Source: Flavobacterium zhairuonense (GTDB lineage: Bacteria; Bacteroidota; Bacteroidia; Flavobacteriales; Flavobacteriaceae). From it: DNA of 64,000 nt. Numbering within the stretch: position 1 is the stretch's first letter; each line of letters begins with the position of its first letter. The notes beneath the pieces were generated by a model. It saw only the letters and a program-made list of their open reading frames with translations, was not told where the DNA came from and did no database searches. The position numbers and the translations under genes are program-made. The stretch is taken from contig NZ_SJSY01000076.1 in the NCBI RefSeq assembly GCF_004352915.1, positions 659,308 to 723,307 of the forward strand, written 5' to 3'. Of the stretch, positions 51,514-60,517 are shown piece by piece.

Positions 51514-52308
51514 TTATTTAGTATATTTTTGTAAATCAGTTTCAACTCGGGCATACATTTCGTCTGCCTGTTTTCTATATTTTGTATCGCTTTTAAACTT
51601 AATTAAGTTATTGTAAGCAACCTTTGCAACATTTAAACGCTCTTCCATTTTTTGAGGAATACTGTTTATTGCCAATTGATATGCTGAATCATATTTGTAG
51701 AACAAAGCATCTTCTTTAAAAGGCGTTCCAGGAAAATCAGCAATAAAATTATCAAATGCAACTAAAGCTGATTTATAATCAGAAATCGTATTATAACCTT
51801 TAGCATTTTCGTATGCTTTTTTCTCCAATTTTCCATTTAAAACTTTCACTGCCTCATTAGCCTGAGGAATGTATTCAGAATTTGGATAATTATCGATAAA
51901 AGCTTGCAATTTCTCTAAAGCTTTTACTGTATCTGCCTGATCTAAACTATAAACAGGAGCTAGTTTTGAATAACTGTACGCACCCAAAAATGCCGCTTCT
52001 TGCACTTTTTCACTTCGTGGATAACCTGAAACAAAACTTTCAAATTGATAACCCGCTAAATAATACTGATGCGTTTTGTAGTAAGATTGTGAAAACATGT
52101 AAAAAAGCTTTTCGGCCTGAGGCTTCCCTCTATACGAAGGTGCTAATTGCTCAAAAAGACGAATCGCTTTTGAATATTTACCTGCATCATACATTTTTGT
52201 TGCCATTTCAAATTTTGCTGCAACATCTTCATTTTTTAATACCTTTTGGTAATCACTACAAGAACAAAAAAGGGCAACAACAATTAATAATGATACTATT
52301 TTTTTCAT
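51514..52308 (-). CDS. bamD: Outer-membrane assembly lipoprotein BamD
   Basis: This lipoprotein has 264 residues from ATG 52308 (MKKIVSLLIVVALFCSCSDY); the frame opens at 52377 but only this start gives a signal peptide with the lipobox FCSC. It has five TPR-like helix pairs (VAAKFEMATKMYDAGKYSKA; LAGYQFESFVSGYPRSEKV; ALEKLQAFIDNYPNSEYIPQ; ALVAFDNFIADFPGTPFKED; YNNLIKFKSDTKYRKQADEM). It feeds outer-membrane proteins to BamA. It heads the operon with rpoZ, coaBC, the PorD-like gene and recN. Confidence 0.95.
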   Translation of the reverse strand: MKKIVSLLIVVALFCSCSDYQKVLKNEDVAAKFEMATKMYDAGKYSKAIRLFEQLAPSYRGKPQAEKLFYMFSQSYYKTHQYYLAGYQFESFVSGYPRSEKVQEAAFLGAYSYSKLAPVYSLDQADTVKALEKLQAFIDNYPNSEYIPQANEAVKVLNGKLEKKAYENAKGYNTISDYKSALVAFDNFIADFPGTPFKEDALFYKYDSAYQLAINSIPQKMEERLNVAKVAYNNLIKFKSDTKYRKQADEMYARVETDLQKYTK

Positions 52309-52358
52309 TTTCTTACTTTTATTATGATTCTCTGAGACAATTTGCCAAAGCAAAATCA

Positions 52359-52374
52359 CACCGAAGTTTCGGTG
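52359..52374. promoter_or_regulatory. Palindrome at the bamD transcription start
   Basis: CACCGAA-GT-TTCGGTG is a perfect palindrome directly downstream of the -7 box and over the expected +1. It may be a repressor operator, or a hairpin at the 5' end of the mRNA. Confidence 0.5.
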
Positions 52375-52404
52375 CAAATTTAGTTATTAATTTAGCTACT
52401 GCAA
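52375..52404 (-). promoter_or_regulatory. bamD: Promoter of the bamD operon
   Basis: TTG (52404-52402), a 19-base spacer and TAAATTTG (52382-52375) match the Bacteroidota consensus. The start would be near 52368, about 60 bases before the start codon. Confidence 0.65.
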
Positions 52405-52444
52405 AATAATTTTTTAGTATCTTAAAATACTAACACTTTAACAA

Positions 52445-53326
52445 TTATTTAATGCTGTTTTTTACAAACTCATTAAGCCTCTCTGCTAAAGAATCATCAA
52501 CAGAAACCAATGGAAGACGAACAGTATTGTCAGCAATTCCAAGGGCTTGGAAGATTTGCTTAATTCCAGCTGGATTTCCCTGCTCAAAAATCATATCGAT
52601 ACTGTCTGATAAAAAGTAATGTGTTTTAAAAGCATCGGCTACTTTTTTATTTAATCCTAAACGAATCATTTCTGAAAATTCTTTAGGGAAACCTTGTCCA
52701 ATTACAGAAATAACTCCTGCTCCACCTGCTAAAACAATTGGTAATGCAAGCATGTCATCTCCAGAAATTACAAGAAAATCTTTTGGCGCATTTTTAATAA
52801 TCTGCATTGCTTGAGCCATGTCTCCTGCTGCTTCTTTTATCGCTACAACATTTTCAAAATCATTAGCCAGACGAAGTACTGTTGAAGGAAGCATATTGCT
52901 TGAAGTTCTTCCTGGAACATTGTATAAAATCACAGGAATTGGCGAAGCTTCAGCAATTGCTTTAAAATGCTGATAAATCCCTTCTTGTGTAGGTTTGTTA
53001 TAATATGGCGAGACAGACAATATCGCTTCAAAAGCAGAAAAATCTCTTGTTTTTAATTCTTCAACAATCTGCATAGTATTATTCCCTCCAACTCCTAAAA
53101 CTAGAGGCAATCTTCCCTTATTCACATCAATTACTGTCTTTATAACCAATTCTTTTTCTTCTGAAGTCAGGGTAGCATTTTCTGCTGTCGTTCCCATAAC
53201 AACAAGATATTCAACTCCTCCATCGATAGAGAAGTTTACAATGCGTTGTAAAGCTTCGATGTCAACTGAAAAATCTTTTTTAAATGGAGTTACAAGCGCA
53301 ACACCAGTTCCTATTAATGATTGCAT
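52445..53326 (-). CDS. dapA: 4-hydroxy-tetrahydrodipicolinate synthase
   Basis: This 293-residue TIM-barrel enzyme condenses pyruvate and aspartate semialdehyde in lysine and diaminopimelate synthesis. Key segments are GVALVTPFKKDFSVDIEALQ, VVMGTTAENATLTSEEK (Thr-Thr), VILYNVPGRTSSNMLPSTVL with the catalytic Tyr and Arg, and VAIKEAAGDMAQAM with the Schiff-base Lys. The length is typical. It is downstream of a DUF6913 gene by 14 bases. Confidence 0.96.
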   Translation of the reverse strand: MQSLIGTGVALVTPFKKDFSVDIEALQRIVNFSIDGGVEYLVVMGTTAENATLTSEEKELVIKTVIDVNKGRLPLVLGVGGNNTMQIVEELKTRDFSAFEAILSVSPYYNKPTQEGIYQHFKAIAEASPIPVILYNVPGRTSSNMLPSTVLRLANDFENVVAIKEAAGDMAQAMQIIKNAPKDFLVISGDDMLALPIVLAGGAGVISVIGQGFPKEFSEMIRLGLNKKVADAFKTHYFLSDSIDMIFEQGNPAGIKQIFQALGIADNTVRLPLVSVDDSLAERLNEFVKNSIK

Positions 53327-53340
53327 ATTTTTAATTAAAT

Positions 53341-53856
53341 TTATTTTATACTTTTTAAATACCTAAACAATTCGGAAACAAATACTTTGTAATTTTCAAT
53401 TGCTGTATTTATCATCCATCGATTTAATCTTTGATCCACTGATGAAAATCCGATTTTAAATTTTGCTTTTGATCTGTTAGTCATTATCATTAAAATTGTT
53501 TTTTCAATTTCATAATAACTAATCAAGAGATCAAATTCTTGCTCTATAAATTCATTTAAAAAAGATTCTGAAAATTCTCCTCTCCAATTGATATGTATTT
53601 TACCAAAAGTAGGTCTTGAATATGTTTTTTTCTTCTCAAATTTATCTTTATAGCCTAGAACTTTTATGTTTTTGCTAGCAATTCCGTGCTGGATAAGCTC
53701 ATTTATCAACTCTTCTGATTTGTCAAACTCGCTTTCATCTATCAATAAACCAATTGTTTGTATGTTACTGGTAAAGACTTCACTTTCGACATTATAATTC
53801 AGGCTATTTTTTAATGATTTTTTTACAAATAATTCCTTTATATAATTTAAAAACAT
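53341..53856 (-). CDS. DUF6913-type protein, unknown function
   Basis: This 171-residue soluble protein contains IQTIGLLIDESEFDKSEELI, GYKDKFEKKKTYSRPTFGKI, INWRGEFSESFLNEFIEQEF and MTNRSKAKFKIGFSSVDQRL. The order of strands suggests a Rossmann-like fold (alternating LLIDES and LLISYYE). The family appears in front of dapA in several flavobacteria, as far as I recall. It starts the dapA operon. Its role is unknown and a link to lysine synthesis is only by position. Confidence 0.65.
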   Translation of the reverse strand: MFLNYIKELFVKKSLKNSLNYNVESEVFTSNIQTIGLLIDESEFDKSEELINELIQHGIASKNIKVLGYKDKFEKKKTYSRPTFGKIHINWRGEFSESFLNEFIEQEFDLLISYYEIEKTILMIMTNRSKAKFKIGFSSVDQRLNRWMINTAIENYKVFVSELFRYLKSIK

Positions 53857-53903
53857 AGTATTTTTACCAGATTACAAAATTAATTATTTAAGTCGCATTT
53901 AAG

Positions 53904-54683
53904 ATGGTAAAACTAAAAAAGTATAACGTATTTTTAAAACTTTTTGTTATATTCTTAACACTATTTTTCATTTTCTCCTGTAGCCCGAAAAACTACAATC
54001 TAACCAAGATAGAAGGGAAACAGATTCCGATAACCGAAAAAGGTGCTGAAACTCCAGCAATAGAAAGCTTTATTAAACCGTATCGCGACCATATAAATAA
54101 GGATTTGGATAGTGTTTTGGCGTATTGTCCTGAAACTTTAGACAAAAGCGTTGGAAAATGGCAAACCACAATTGGATCATTAATGGCTGATGTTTGCGTA
54201 CAAAGAGGAAATCTGGTTTTTAAAAAACGTGAAAACAAAACAATTGATATGTGCTTGTTAAACCATGGCGGTATTCGTGCTATACTTCCAAAAGGCAATG
54301 TAACGACAAGAACTGCTTTTGAAATTATGCCTTTTGAAAATAACTTAGTTGTTCTAGGTTTAAAGGGAGAACAAATTCAAGAAATTACTGCTTATATTAT
54401 TAAGGAAAAAAAACCGCAGCCGCTTTCAGGAATGACATTTACAATTGCGAAAGACAAAACAGCTAAAAATATTCTTGTTCAAGGAAAACCTCTTGACCTA
54501 AATAAAATTTATTATGTTGCTACCAACGACTATCTTGCCAATAGAGGTGACAACATGAATTTCTTTGGTAAGAGTGTTGAAAAATATGATTTAAACTATA
54601 AACTTCGAGATGTATTGATTGACTATTTTAAAGAAGTTGATACGATTCCGGTACCCAGAGACATCAGAATTACAGAAGAATAA
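53904..54683 (+). CDS. 5'-nucleotidase C-terminal domain lipoprotein
   Basis: This 259-residue protein has a signal sequence with the lipobox IFSCSP (about residues 22-27) and then the C-terminal domain of UshA-type 5'-nucleotidases: LLNHGGIRAILPKGNVTTRT with the substrate Arg, FEIMPFENNLVVLGLKG, YYVATNDYLANRGDNMNFFG. It lacks the metallophosphatase domain. The next gene supplies exactly that half, so the enzyme is split and the order of halves is reversed. It would act on nucleotides at the outer face of a membrane. Confidence 0.9.
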   Translation: MVKLKKYNVFLKLFVIFLTLFFIFSCSPKNYNLTKIEGKQIPITEKGAETPAIESFIKPYRDHINKDLDSVLAYCPETLDKSVGKWQTTIGSLMADVCVQRGNLVFKKRENKTIDMCLLNHGGIRAILPKGNVTTRTAFEIMPFENNLVVLGLKGEQIQEITAYIIKEKKPQPLSGMTFTIAKDKTAKNILVQGKPLDLNKIYYVATNDYLANRGDNMNFFGKSVEKYDLNYKLRDVLIDYFKEVDTIPVPRDIRITEE

Positions 54684-54734
54684 TATTTAAATAAAAAGTA
54701 AAATTACCAGCGTTTACGCAAAAAAATATATCCC

Positions 54735-55646
54735 ATGAAAAGAAGAGAATTTATAGAAAAAACTGCTGCCAGTACTGCCTTGCTAAGTTTAGGTTTGTCA
54801 TTAAGCAGTTTTGAAACCGATGATATAAAGCACCTTACGATTTTGCATACTAATGATGTTCACAGCCACATTGATCCTTTTCCGGCTGATGATCCGCGTA
54901 ATGCAAACAAAGGAGGCGTTTCTAGACGTGCGGCGCTTATTGAAACGATTCGTCAGGAAAACCCAAATGTACTTTTGCTAGATGCGGGAGATATTTTTCA
55001 AGGAACTCCTTATTTTAATTATTATGGAGGAGAACTTGAATTTAAGCTGATGAGCATGATGAAATATGATGCTTCAACAATTGGGAACCATGATTTTGAC
55101 AATGGCGTTGAAGGTTTGTATGCACAAATGCCTCATGCAAAATTTGAATTCATCAATTCTAATTATGACTTTAAAAACACTGTCATGAACGGACTTGTAA
55201 AACCTTATAAAATTTTCAATAAAAACGGAATCAAAGTTGGTGTTTTCGGCGTAGGAATTGAGCTTGACGGTTTAGTTGATAAAAAAATGTACAAAGAAAC
55301 TGTTTATAATGATCCTATAGAAATTACTCAGGATATGACTCAGTTGCTAAAAAAACAAGAAAAATGTGATTTGGTAATTTGTTTGTCACATCTTGGCTAC
55401 AACTACAAAGATGAGCCAACAAAAATTTGTGATTTAAAATTGGCCGAATTGACTCAAGATATTGATTTAATCATTGGCGGCCATACACATACTTTTCTTG
55501 ACAAACCAACAATTGTAAAAAACAAAGCTGGCGAAAATGTATTGGTAAATCAGGTTGGTTGTTATGGAATTAATCTAGGTCGTATTGATTTTTATTTTGA
55601 CAAAAACAAGAATCATACAAACCAAGGAAAATCAATTATTGTATAA
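54735..55646 (+). CDS. Exported metallophosphatase (N-terminal half of 5'-nucleotidase)
   Basis: This 303-residue protein begins with a twin-arginine-like signal (MKRREFIEKTAASTALLSLG). The calcineurin-like phosphatase follows, with ILHTNDVHSHIDPF, LLLDAGDIFQGTPYFN, STIGNHDFDNG, LVICLSHLGYNY and LIIGGHTHTFLDKP, which carry the two-metal site. The 5'-nucleotidase C-terminal domain is missing and is encoded by the preceding gene. The two products likely combine into one UshA-like enzyme. It ends 15 bases inside the convergent YhhN-like gene. Confidence 0.92.
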   Translation: MKRREFIEKTAASTALLSLGLSLSSFETDDIKHLTILHTNDVHSHIDPFPADDPRNANKGGVSRRAALIETIRQENPNVLLLDAGDIFQGTPYFNYYGGELEFKLMSMMKYDASTIGNHDFDNGVEGLYAQMPHAKFEFINSNYDFKNTVMNGLVKPYKIFNKNGIKVGVFGVGIELDGLVDKKMYKETVYNDPIEITQDMTQLLKKQEKCDLVICLSHLGYNYKDEPTKICDLKLAELTQDIDLIIGGHTHTFLDKPTIVKNKAGENVLVNQVGCYGINLGRIDFYFDKNKNHTNQGKSIIV

Positions 55647-56327
55647 CATCTTTTTTTGAATCCTGTTTTTTTCAAGAAAATATTCAACCATAAAATAGTA
55701 TCCTAAAATTTGTGTCACATCGCGAATAAGCACTAAAACGACCGAATACGAAAAATATTGATTGAAAATATAAAAGATGTCTGAAAAAATATAACTTATT
55801 GCCATTAAAGACATTAAAAGTGCTAAATGTGTTCCTTTTGTAATATAAGTGACGAATGAATAGTAGCTCAAGACACTTAACACAATTCCGTAAAAAGTAT
55901 AAAGCAGATTAAATCTTTTCATGTTGTCAAGCTGAAGACTTAAAACAGAAACAAGCAAATAGACAATAAATATGACCACGATTGAAACCGGAAGAATATC
56001 CTTTCTTTTTAATTTTATTCTTTCGTGGTCTATTATAAAAAGCTTTAAAATCAATGAATAGACAATTAAAAAGCTTATTACTCCACCAAGTTCTGATATT
56101 TCGATATCCATCAGATCAAAAACCTGCCCAACGAAGCAAAAGAAAAAAATCACCCCTTCGGTTTTTCCAATTTTAAAATCACTACTGATAATGAAATAGA
56201 AGAAAATGGCAGGCAAAACAACAGCTTTAGCATAAATTGCCAAAATATCCTGTTGTGTGCAGTCCAGTATTATTGTAAACAATAAGGCTACAAAAAATAA
56301 AATCAAAGACGGTTTATTCGCTTTCAT
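55632..56327 (-). CDS. YhhN-like membrane protein
   Basis: This 231-residue protein has about eight membrane helices with few charged residues (KPSLILFFVALLFTIILD; DILAIYAKAVVLPAIFFYFI; GVIFFFCFVGQVFDLMDI). The early Lys in the second helix (IYAKAVVLP) and the D in GQVFDLMDI fit the YhhN family, which includes lysoplasmalogenase (TMEM86). Here the activity is not shown, and the sequence is too diverged to name it an enzyme. It overlaps the end of ligA by 14 bases on the same strand, and its own end overlaps the phosphatase gene on the other strand. Confidence 0.7.
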   Translation of the reverse strand: MKANKPSLILFFVALLFTIILDCTQQDILAIYAKAVVLPAIFFYFIISSDFKIGKTEGVIFFFCFVGQVFDLMDIEISELGGVISFLIVYSLILKLFIIDHERIKLKRKDILPVSIVVIFIVYLLVSVLSLQLDNMKRFNLLYTFYGIVLSVLSYYSFVTYITKGTHLALLMSLMAISYIFSDIFYIFNQYFSYSVVLVLIRDVTQILGYYFMVEYFLEKNRIQKKMLYNN

Positions 56328-58320
56328 TTAGTTTAGTTATAAAATCTTCCTCTGATAATATCGGAATATTTAATTTGTTGGCTTTTTCCAATTTTGCTGG
56401 CCCCATGTTATCACCTGCTACCACAAAATCAGTTTTTGCAGAAATTGAACTTCCTACTTTTCCACCATTATCTTCGATTGTTTTTTTCAATTCATCTCTT
56501 GAAAACTGAGCAAATACTCCCGAAACAACAAATGTTTTTCCGATGAATTTTTCTGTAGCGTTGGGGTTAATTTTTTCAACTATTTCAAATTGAACACCAT
56601 AACTTTTCAAACGCTCAATTATTCGTTTATTTTCTTCATTTTCAAAAAATTCGATTACGCTTTTGGCAATTCGTTCACCAATTTCATCAACTAAAACCAA
56701 ATCCATTAACGAAGCTTGTGCCAAAGCATCGATACTTTTGTAATGTTTGGCTAATTTTTTAGCAACAGTTTCACCTACATATCTAATTCCTAGAGCAAAA
56801 AGAACACTTTCAAACGGAATCTCTTTAGACTTTTCTACTCCATTCACTAAATTCTCTGCTGATTTTTGCGCCATTCTTTCCAAATGCAAAATATCTTCGA
56901 CTTTTAATTCGTATAAATCGGCATAATTATGAACTAATCCATTTTTGAAAAGCAAAGCTACTGTTTCACCTCCAAGACCTTCAATATCCATTGCTTTTCT
57001 TGAAATATAATGCTGAATACGCCCAATAATTTGCGGAGCACAACCGTAAAAATTAGGACAATAATGATTGGCTTCGCCCTCATTTCGTTCTAATTTAGTT
57101 TTACATTCGGGGCAATGCGTAATATAATGTGTTTTCTCTGAATTTTCTGGGCGTTTGTCTAAATCGACCGCAATAATTTTTGGTATGATTTCTCCCCCTT
57201 TTTCGACAAAAACAGTATCATTAATTCTGATATCTAATTTTTCAATTTGGTCTGCATTATGTAGAGAAGCTCTTTTTACAATCGTTCCTGCTAATTGAAC
57301 TGGAGCCAAATTAGCCACTGGCGTGATCGCTCCCGTGCGACCAACTTGATATGAAATTGAATTTAATTTAGTTGAGACTTGTTCGGCCTTGAATTTATAA
57401 GCTATTGCCCAACGCGGTGATTTTGCAGTGTAACCTAATTCTTCTTGATATTGAATATTGTTCACTTTTATTACAACACCATCTGTTTCATACGGCAAAT
57501 TATGCCTGTGCGTATCCCAATAATCTATAAAATCAAAGACTTCGTTCATATTATCGACCAATTTTGCTTCCTTCGGAACTTTAAATCCCCATTTTCTTGC
57601 CGATTCTAATCCTTCAAATTGAGAAGAAAAAGGCAAATTATTTCCGGTAACAAAATATAATAAACACTCTAACGGACGCTTAGCGACCTCAGCACTATCT
57701 TGAAGTTTCAAACTTCCAGAAGCGGTATTTCTTGGATTTGAATAAGGCGTTTCTCCTATTTCAATCAATTCCTGATTCATTTTTTCAAAACCAGCATAAG
57801 GCAGAATTATTTCGCCTCGTATATCAAATTTTTCAGGATAATTTCCTTTTAATTGCAATGGAACCGATTTTATCGTTTTGATATTGTTTGTTACCTCATC
57901 GCCTTGAAAACCATCTCCACGAGTTAATGCCTGGACTAATCTTCCATTTTCATAAGTGATGCTGATTGATGCGCCATCATATTTTAATTCGCAAGTATAT
58001 TCTAGTTTTACATTTCCTAAAACTTTTTGAATACGATTTTCCCAATCCAATAGATCTTCTTTAGAATAAGAATTGTCTAAAGAATACATGCGATATTGAT
58101 GCGCGATTGTTTTGAAATTTTTAGTAATTGCACCTCCCACGCGCTGGGTTGGTGAATTCTCATCAAAAAATTCTGGGTGTTTGTTTTCTAAATCTTGAAG
58201 CTCTTTAAGTTTAATATCGAAATCATAATCTGAAATTGTAGCATTATCAAGCACATAATAATTGTAATTGTGCTGGTTAAGTTCCTCTCGTAAAGCTTGA
58301 ATATTTTCTTGAATTGTCAT
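56314..58320 (-). CDS. ligA: NAD-dependent DNA ligase
   Basis: This 668-residue ligase seals nicks in replication and repair. The domains in order are: Ia and adenylation domain with catalytic Lys113 in ELKYDGAS; OB domain (PVANLAPVQLAGTIVKRASL); a Cys4 zinc finger (CPECKTKLERN, HYCPNFYGC); helix-hairpin-helix repeats (about 430-590); and a C-terminal BRCT domain (about 595-668, FVVSGVFAQFSRDELKKTIE). The length is normal for bacterial LigA. Confidence 0.98.
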   Translation of the reverse strand: MTIQENIQALREELNQHNYNYYVLDNATISDYDFDIKLKELQDLENKHPEFFDENSPTQRVGGAITKNFKTIAHQYRMYSLDNSYSKEDLLDWENRIQKVLGNVKLEYTCELKYDGASISITYENGRLVQALTRGDGFQGDEVTNNIKTIKSVPLQLKGNYPEKFDIRGEIILPYAGFEKMNQELIEIGETPYSNPRNTASGSLKLQDSAEVAKRPLECLLYFVTGNNLPFSSQFEGLESARKWGFKVPKEAKLVDNMNEVFDFIDYWDTHRHNLPYETDGVVIKVNNIQYQEELGYTAKSPRWAIAYKFKAEQVSTKLNSISYQVGRTGAITPVANLAPVQLAGTIVKRASLHNADQIEKLDIRINDTVFVEKGGEIIPKIIAVDLDKRPENSEKTHYITHCPECKTKLERNEGEANHYCPNFYGCAPQIIGRIQHYISRKAMDIEGLGGETVALLFKNGLVHNYADLYELKVEDILHLERMAQKSAENLVNGVEKSKEIPFESVLFALGIRYVGETVAKKLAKHYKSIDALAQASLMDLVLVDEIGERIAKSVIEFFENEENKRIIERLKSYGVQFEIVEKINPNATEKFIGKTFVVSGVFAQFSRDELKKTIEDNGGKVGSSISAKTDFVVAGDNMGPAKLEKANKLNIPILSEEDFITKLNESE

Positions 58321-58415
58321 AAGATATTAAAATGATGCAGGTTGTAATTTTGAATAACTGAATATCAAAATTAGGATTATTTTTTATCAAAAACATCATA
58401 GAAACTAAAGTTTTA

Positions 58416-58457
58416 AAAAATCAAAAATCAAGTCACAAAACGATGCGACTTGATTTT
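58416..58457 (-). terminator. Terminator after the PorE-like gene
   Basis: AAAATCAAGTC/GACTTGATTTT is an 11-bp stem with a 12-base loop, followed by a T-rich stretch in the minus direction. It ends the adhesin-PorP-PorE group. Confidence 0.75.
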
Positions 58458-58568
58458 CTTCTTGTCCATTATTCTTAAAAAAGAATTAAACAAAACCAAC
58501 TTCCAAATGGTTTCTTTGTTTTACATCTTAAAGACTGATAATCAAATTATTATCTTGTAAATATAAAA

Positions 58569-60506
58569 CTATTTCTGGATAATGATAAAGTCCGAACGTC
58601 TATTTAACAAATGCTCTTCTTCGGTACATTTTACTCCGTTTTTGCATTTATTAATCAATCTGCTTTCTCCGTAACCTTTTGCACTCTCAATACGAGAAGC
58701 ATCGATTCCTTGAGAAATAATATAATCACGTGTTGATTTTGCTCTATTGTCAGAAAGTTTCAAATTATAGGCATCTTTTCCTCGAGAATCCGTGTGTGAT
58801 TCAATCTTGATTCTGATGTTTGGAAACTTCTGCATAATGAAAACCACTTTAGTCAACTCTTCAATCGCTAAAGGCGTAATGTCATATTTGTCGTAATCAA
58901 AATAGATTGGTTTAACATCGACTTTTTCAACGCCTTTGCTTTTAACAACTAGATCATCATAATTGCTCAATTCAAAATTGACATCTTTGATTTCGCCACC
59001 GTTTTCTTTTGTCGTTTCAACTGTTTTTTCATCACTGGCGTAATTTGGCTTTGCGGCAATCATTTTTACAACTTTTCCGCAAGGCACTTCAATCGCATAT
59101 TTACCTTCAAAATTTGTTTTTGTTTCACCAAGAACTTCTGTATATGAATTATATGCCATAATTGAAACATCTGTAAGAGGCAATCTAGTCTTTTTATCTA
59201 TTGCCATACCTGAAATCGTCTGATTACAAACCGGTTTTCCTTTTACAAAAGCATAAATATCATCATCACCTTTTCCTCCTTCTCTGTTTGATGAAACATA
59301 ACCATACGTTTCGGCACCATCAATTACAAAGGTAAAATCATCTTTATTGCTATTAATTGGTTCACCTAAGTTGACTGGATCAGAAAAAGTTCCGTCAGAC
59401 AAAAGTTTGCTTTCGTAAACATCCAAATCACCTAGACCATAATGTCCATCAGAAGAGAAATAAAGCTTCCCATTTCTGAAATATGGAAAAACTTCATTTC
59501 CAAGCGTATTAATTTTTGGACCAAGATTTACTGGAGAACTCATTGTTCCGTCATCGGCGATTTTTACATAATACAAATCAGTTTCACCAACTCCGCCTTT
59601 CATATCAGAAGCAAAGAAAAGCCATTTTCCATCTTCACTTAATGAGGGATGCCCAACCGAATAGTCGGCATTATCAAAGAAAAGCTGTTGTGGATTTTCT
59701 AATTTATTGTTTACAATGCTTCCCTTAACGATTTGAAAATTATTGGTTTTGCTTTCATCAATTACCAATTTGTTCTTTTTGACAATGTTCGTAGAATAAT
59801 AAATGGTTTTTCCACTTGCATCAAAAGAAGCCGTTGCTTCATGATACTTCGTCATTACATTTGGAAGAAATAGTGTTTCATTAAACAAGCTTCCGTCAGC
59901 TTGATTTCTATCTGCCAAATATAGATTCAAGAAAGGCTGATTGTTCCAAGTGTATAACTTTTCACTGAACTTTGTCGTATCTCTAGCAGATGTAAACACA
60001 ATCCTGTCTTGGAAAAAAGTAGCTCCAAAATCAGATTTACTGGTATTGATATCTAGATTTTTAACTGTGTAAAGTGATTTTGCTTTAGACAAACTGTCGA
60101 GTTGTTTTTTCTGCGCAACATATCGGTTTATCTCGTTTTGATCACCTTTTTTATTCAGATATTCTTTTGTCATTTTATCTGCTTGATCATAATCCTTTAC
60201 TCCTTTCAAAGTCTGGATATAACGCAAGTAATAAATATCAGTTAAATTGTTGCCTTGCGCTTCGTATAATTTTTTATACCATTTCATAGCATTTCTTTCA
60301 TCGGAAATAAAATAATACGAATCGGCTGCGTTCTTTAACGTTTGTACTGACGGATTTTTGCTGTTTTGCAGAATTTCTTCATATGCCTTTGACGCATCTG
60401 CGTAAGCATAATTTCTAAACAGAGCATCCGCTTTCTTTAAATTAGTCTTTTGAGCAAAACTAAACGTAATGCTCAAGACTAAACTTAGGATATATAGTTT
60501 TTTCAT
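58569..60506 (-). CDS. OmpA-family protein, PorE-like
   Basis: This 645-residue protein has a signal peptide (MKKLYILSLVLSITFSFAQK), TPR-like helices (about 20-135), a PD40/WD40-like beta-propeller (about 165-430; repeats such as GHPSLSEDGKWLFFASDMKG and PYFRNGKLYFSSDGHYG), a carboxypeptidase regulatory-like domain (about 435-520), and a C-terminal OmpA peptidoglycan-binding domain (about 535-645; IKIESHTDSRGKDAYNLKLS, GYGESRLINKC). This is the architecture of T9SS PorE and its paralogues, which link the outer-membrane machinery to peptidoglycan. It is next to PorP/SprF and an adhesin, so it probably serves that one substrate group. Confidence 0.92.
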   Translation of the reverse strand: MKKLYILSLVLSITFSFAQKTNLKKADALFRNYAYADASKAYEEILQNSKNPSVQTLKNAADSYYFISDERNAMKWYKKLYEAQGNNLTDIYYLRYIQTLKGVKDYDQADKMTKEYLNKKGDQNEINRYVAQKKQLDSLSKAKSLYTVKNLDINTSKSDFGATFFQDRIVFTSARDTTKFSEKLYTWNNQPFLNLYLADRNQADGSLFNETLFLPNVMTKYHEATASFDASGKTIYYSTNIVKKNKLVIDESKTNNFQIVKGSIVNNKLENPQQLFFDNADYSVGHPSLSEDGKWLFFASDMKGGVGETDLYYVKIADDGTMSSPVNLGPKINTLGNEVFPYFRNGKLYFSSDGHYGLGDLDVYESKLLSDGTFSDPVNLGEPINSNKDDFTFVIDGAETYGYVSSNREGGKGDDDIYAFVKGKPVCNQTISGMAIDKKTRLPLTDVSIMAYNSYTEVLGETKTNFEGKYAIEVPCGKVVKMIAAKPNYASDEKTVETTKENGGEIKDVNFELSNYDDLVVKSKGVEKVDVKPIYFDYDKYDITPLAIEELTKVVFIMQKFPNIRIKIESHTDSRGKDAYNLKLSDNRAKSTRDYIISQGIDASRIESAKGYGESRLINKCKNGVKCTEEEHLLNRRSDFIIIQK

Positions 60507-60517
60507 AGGTTTTGGAT

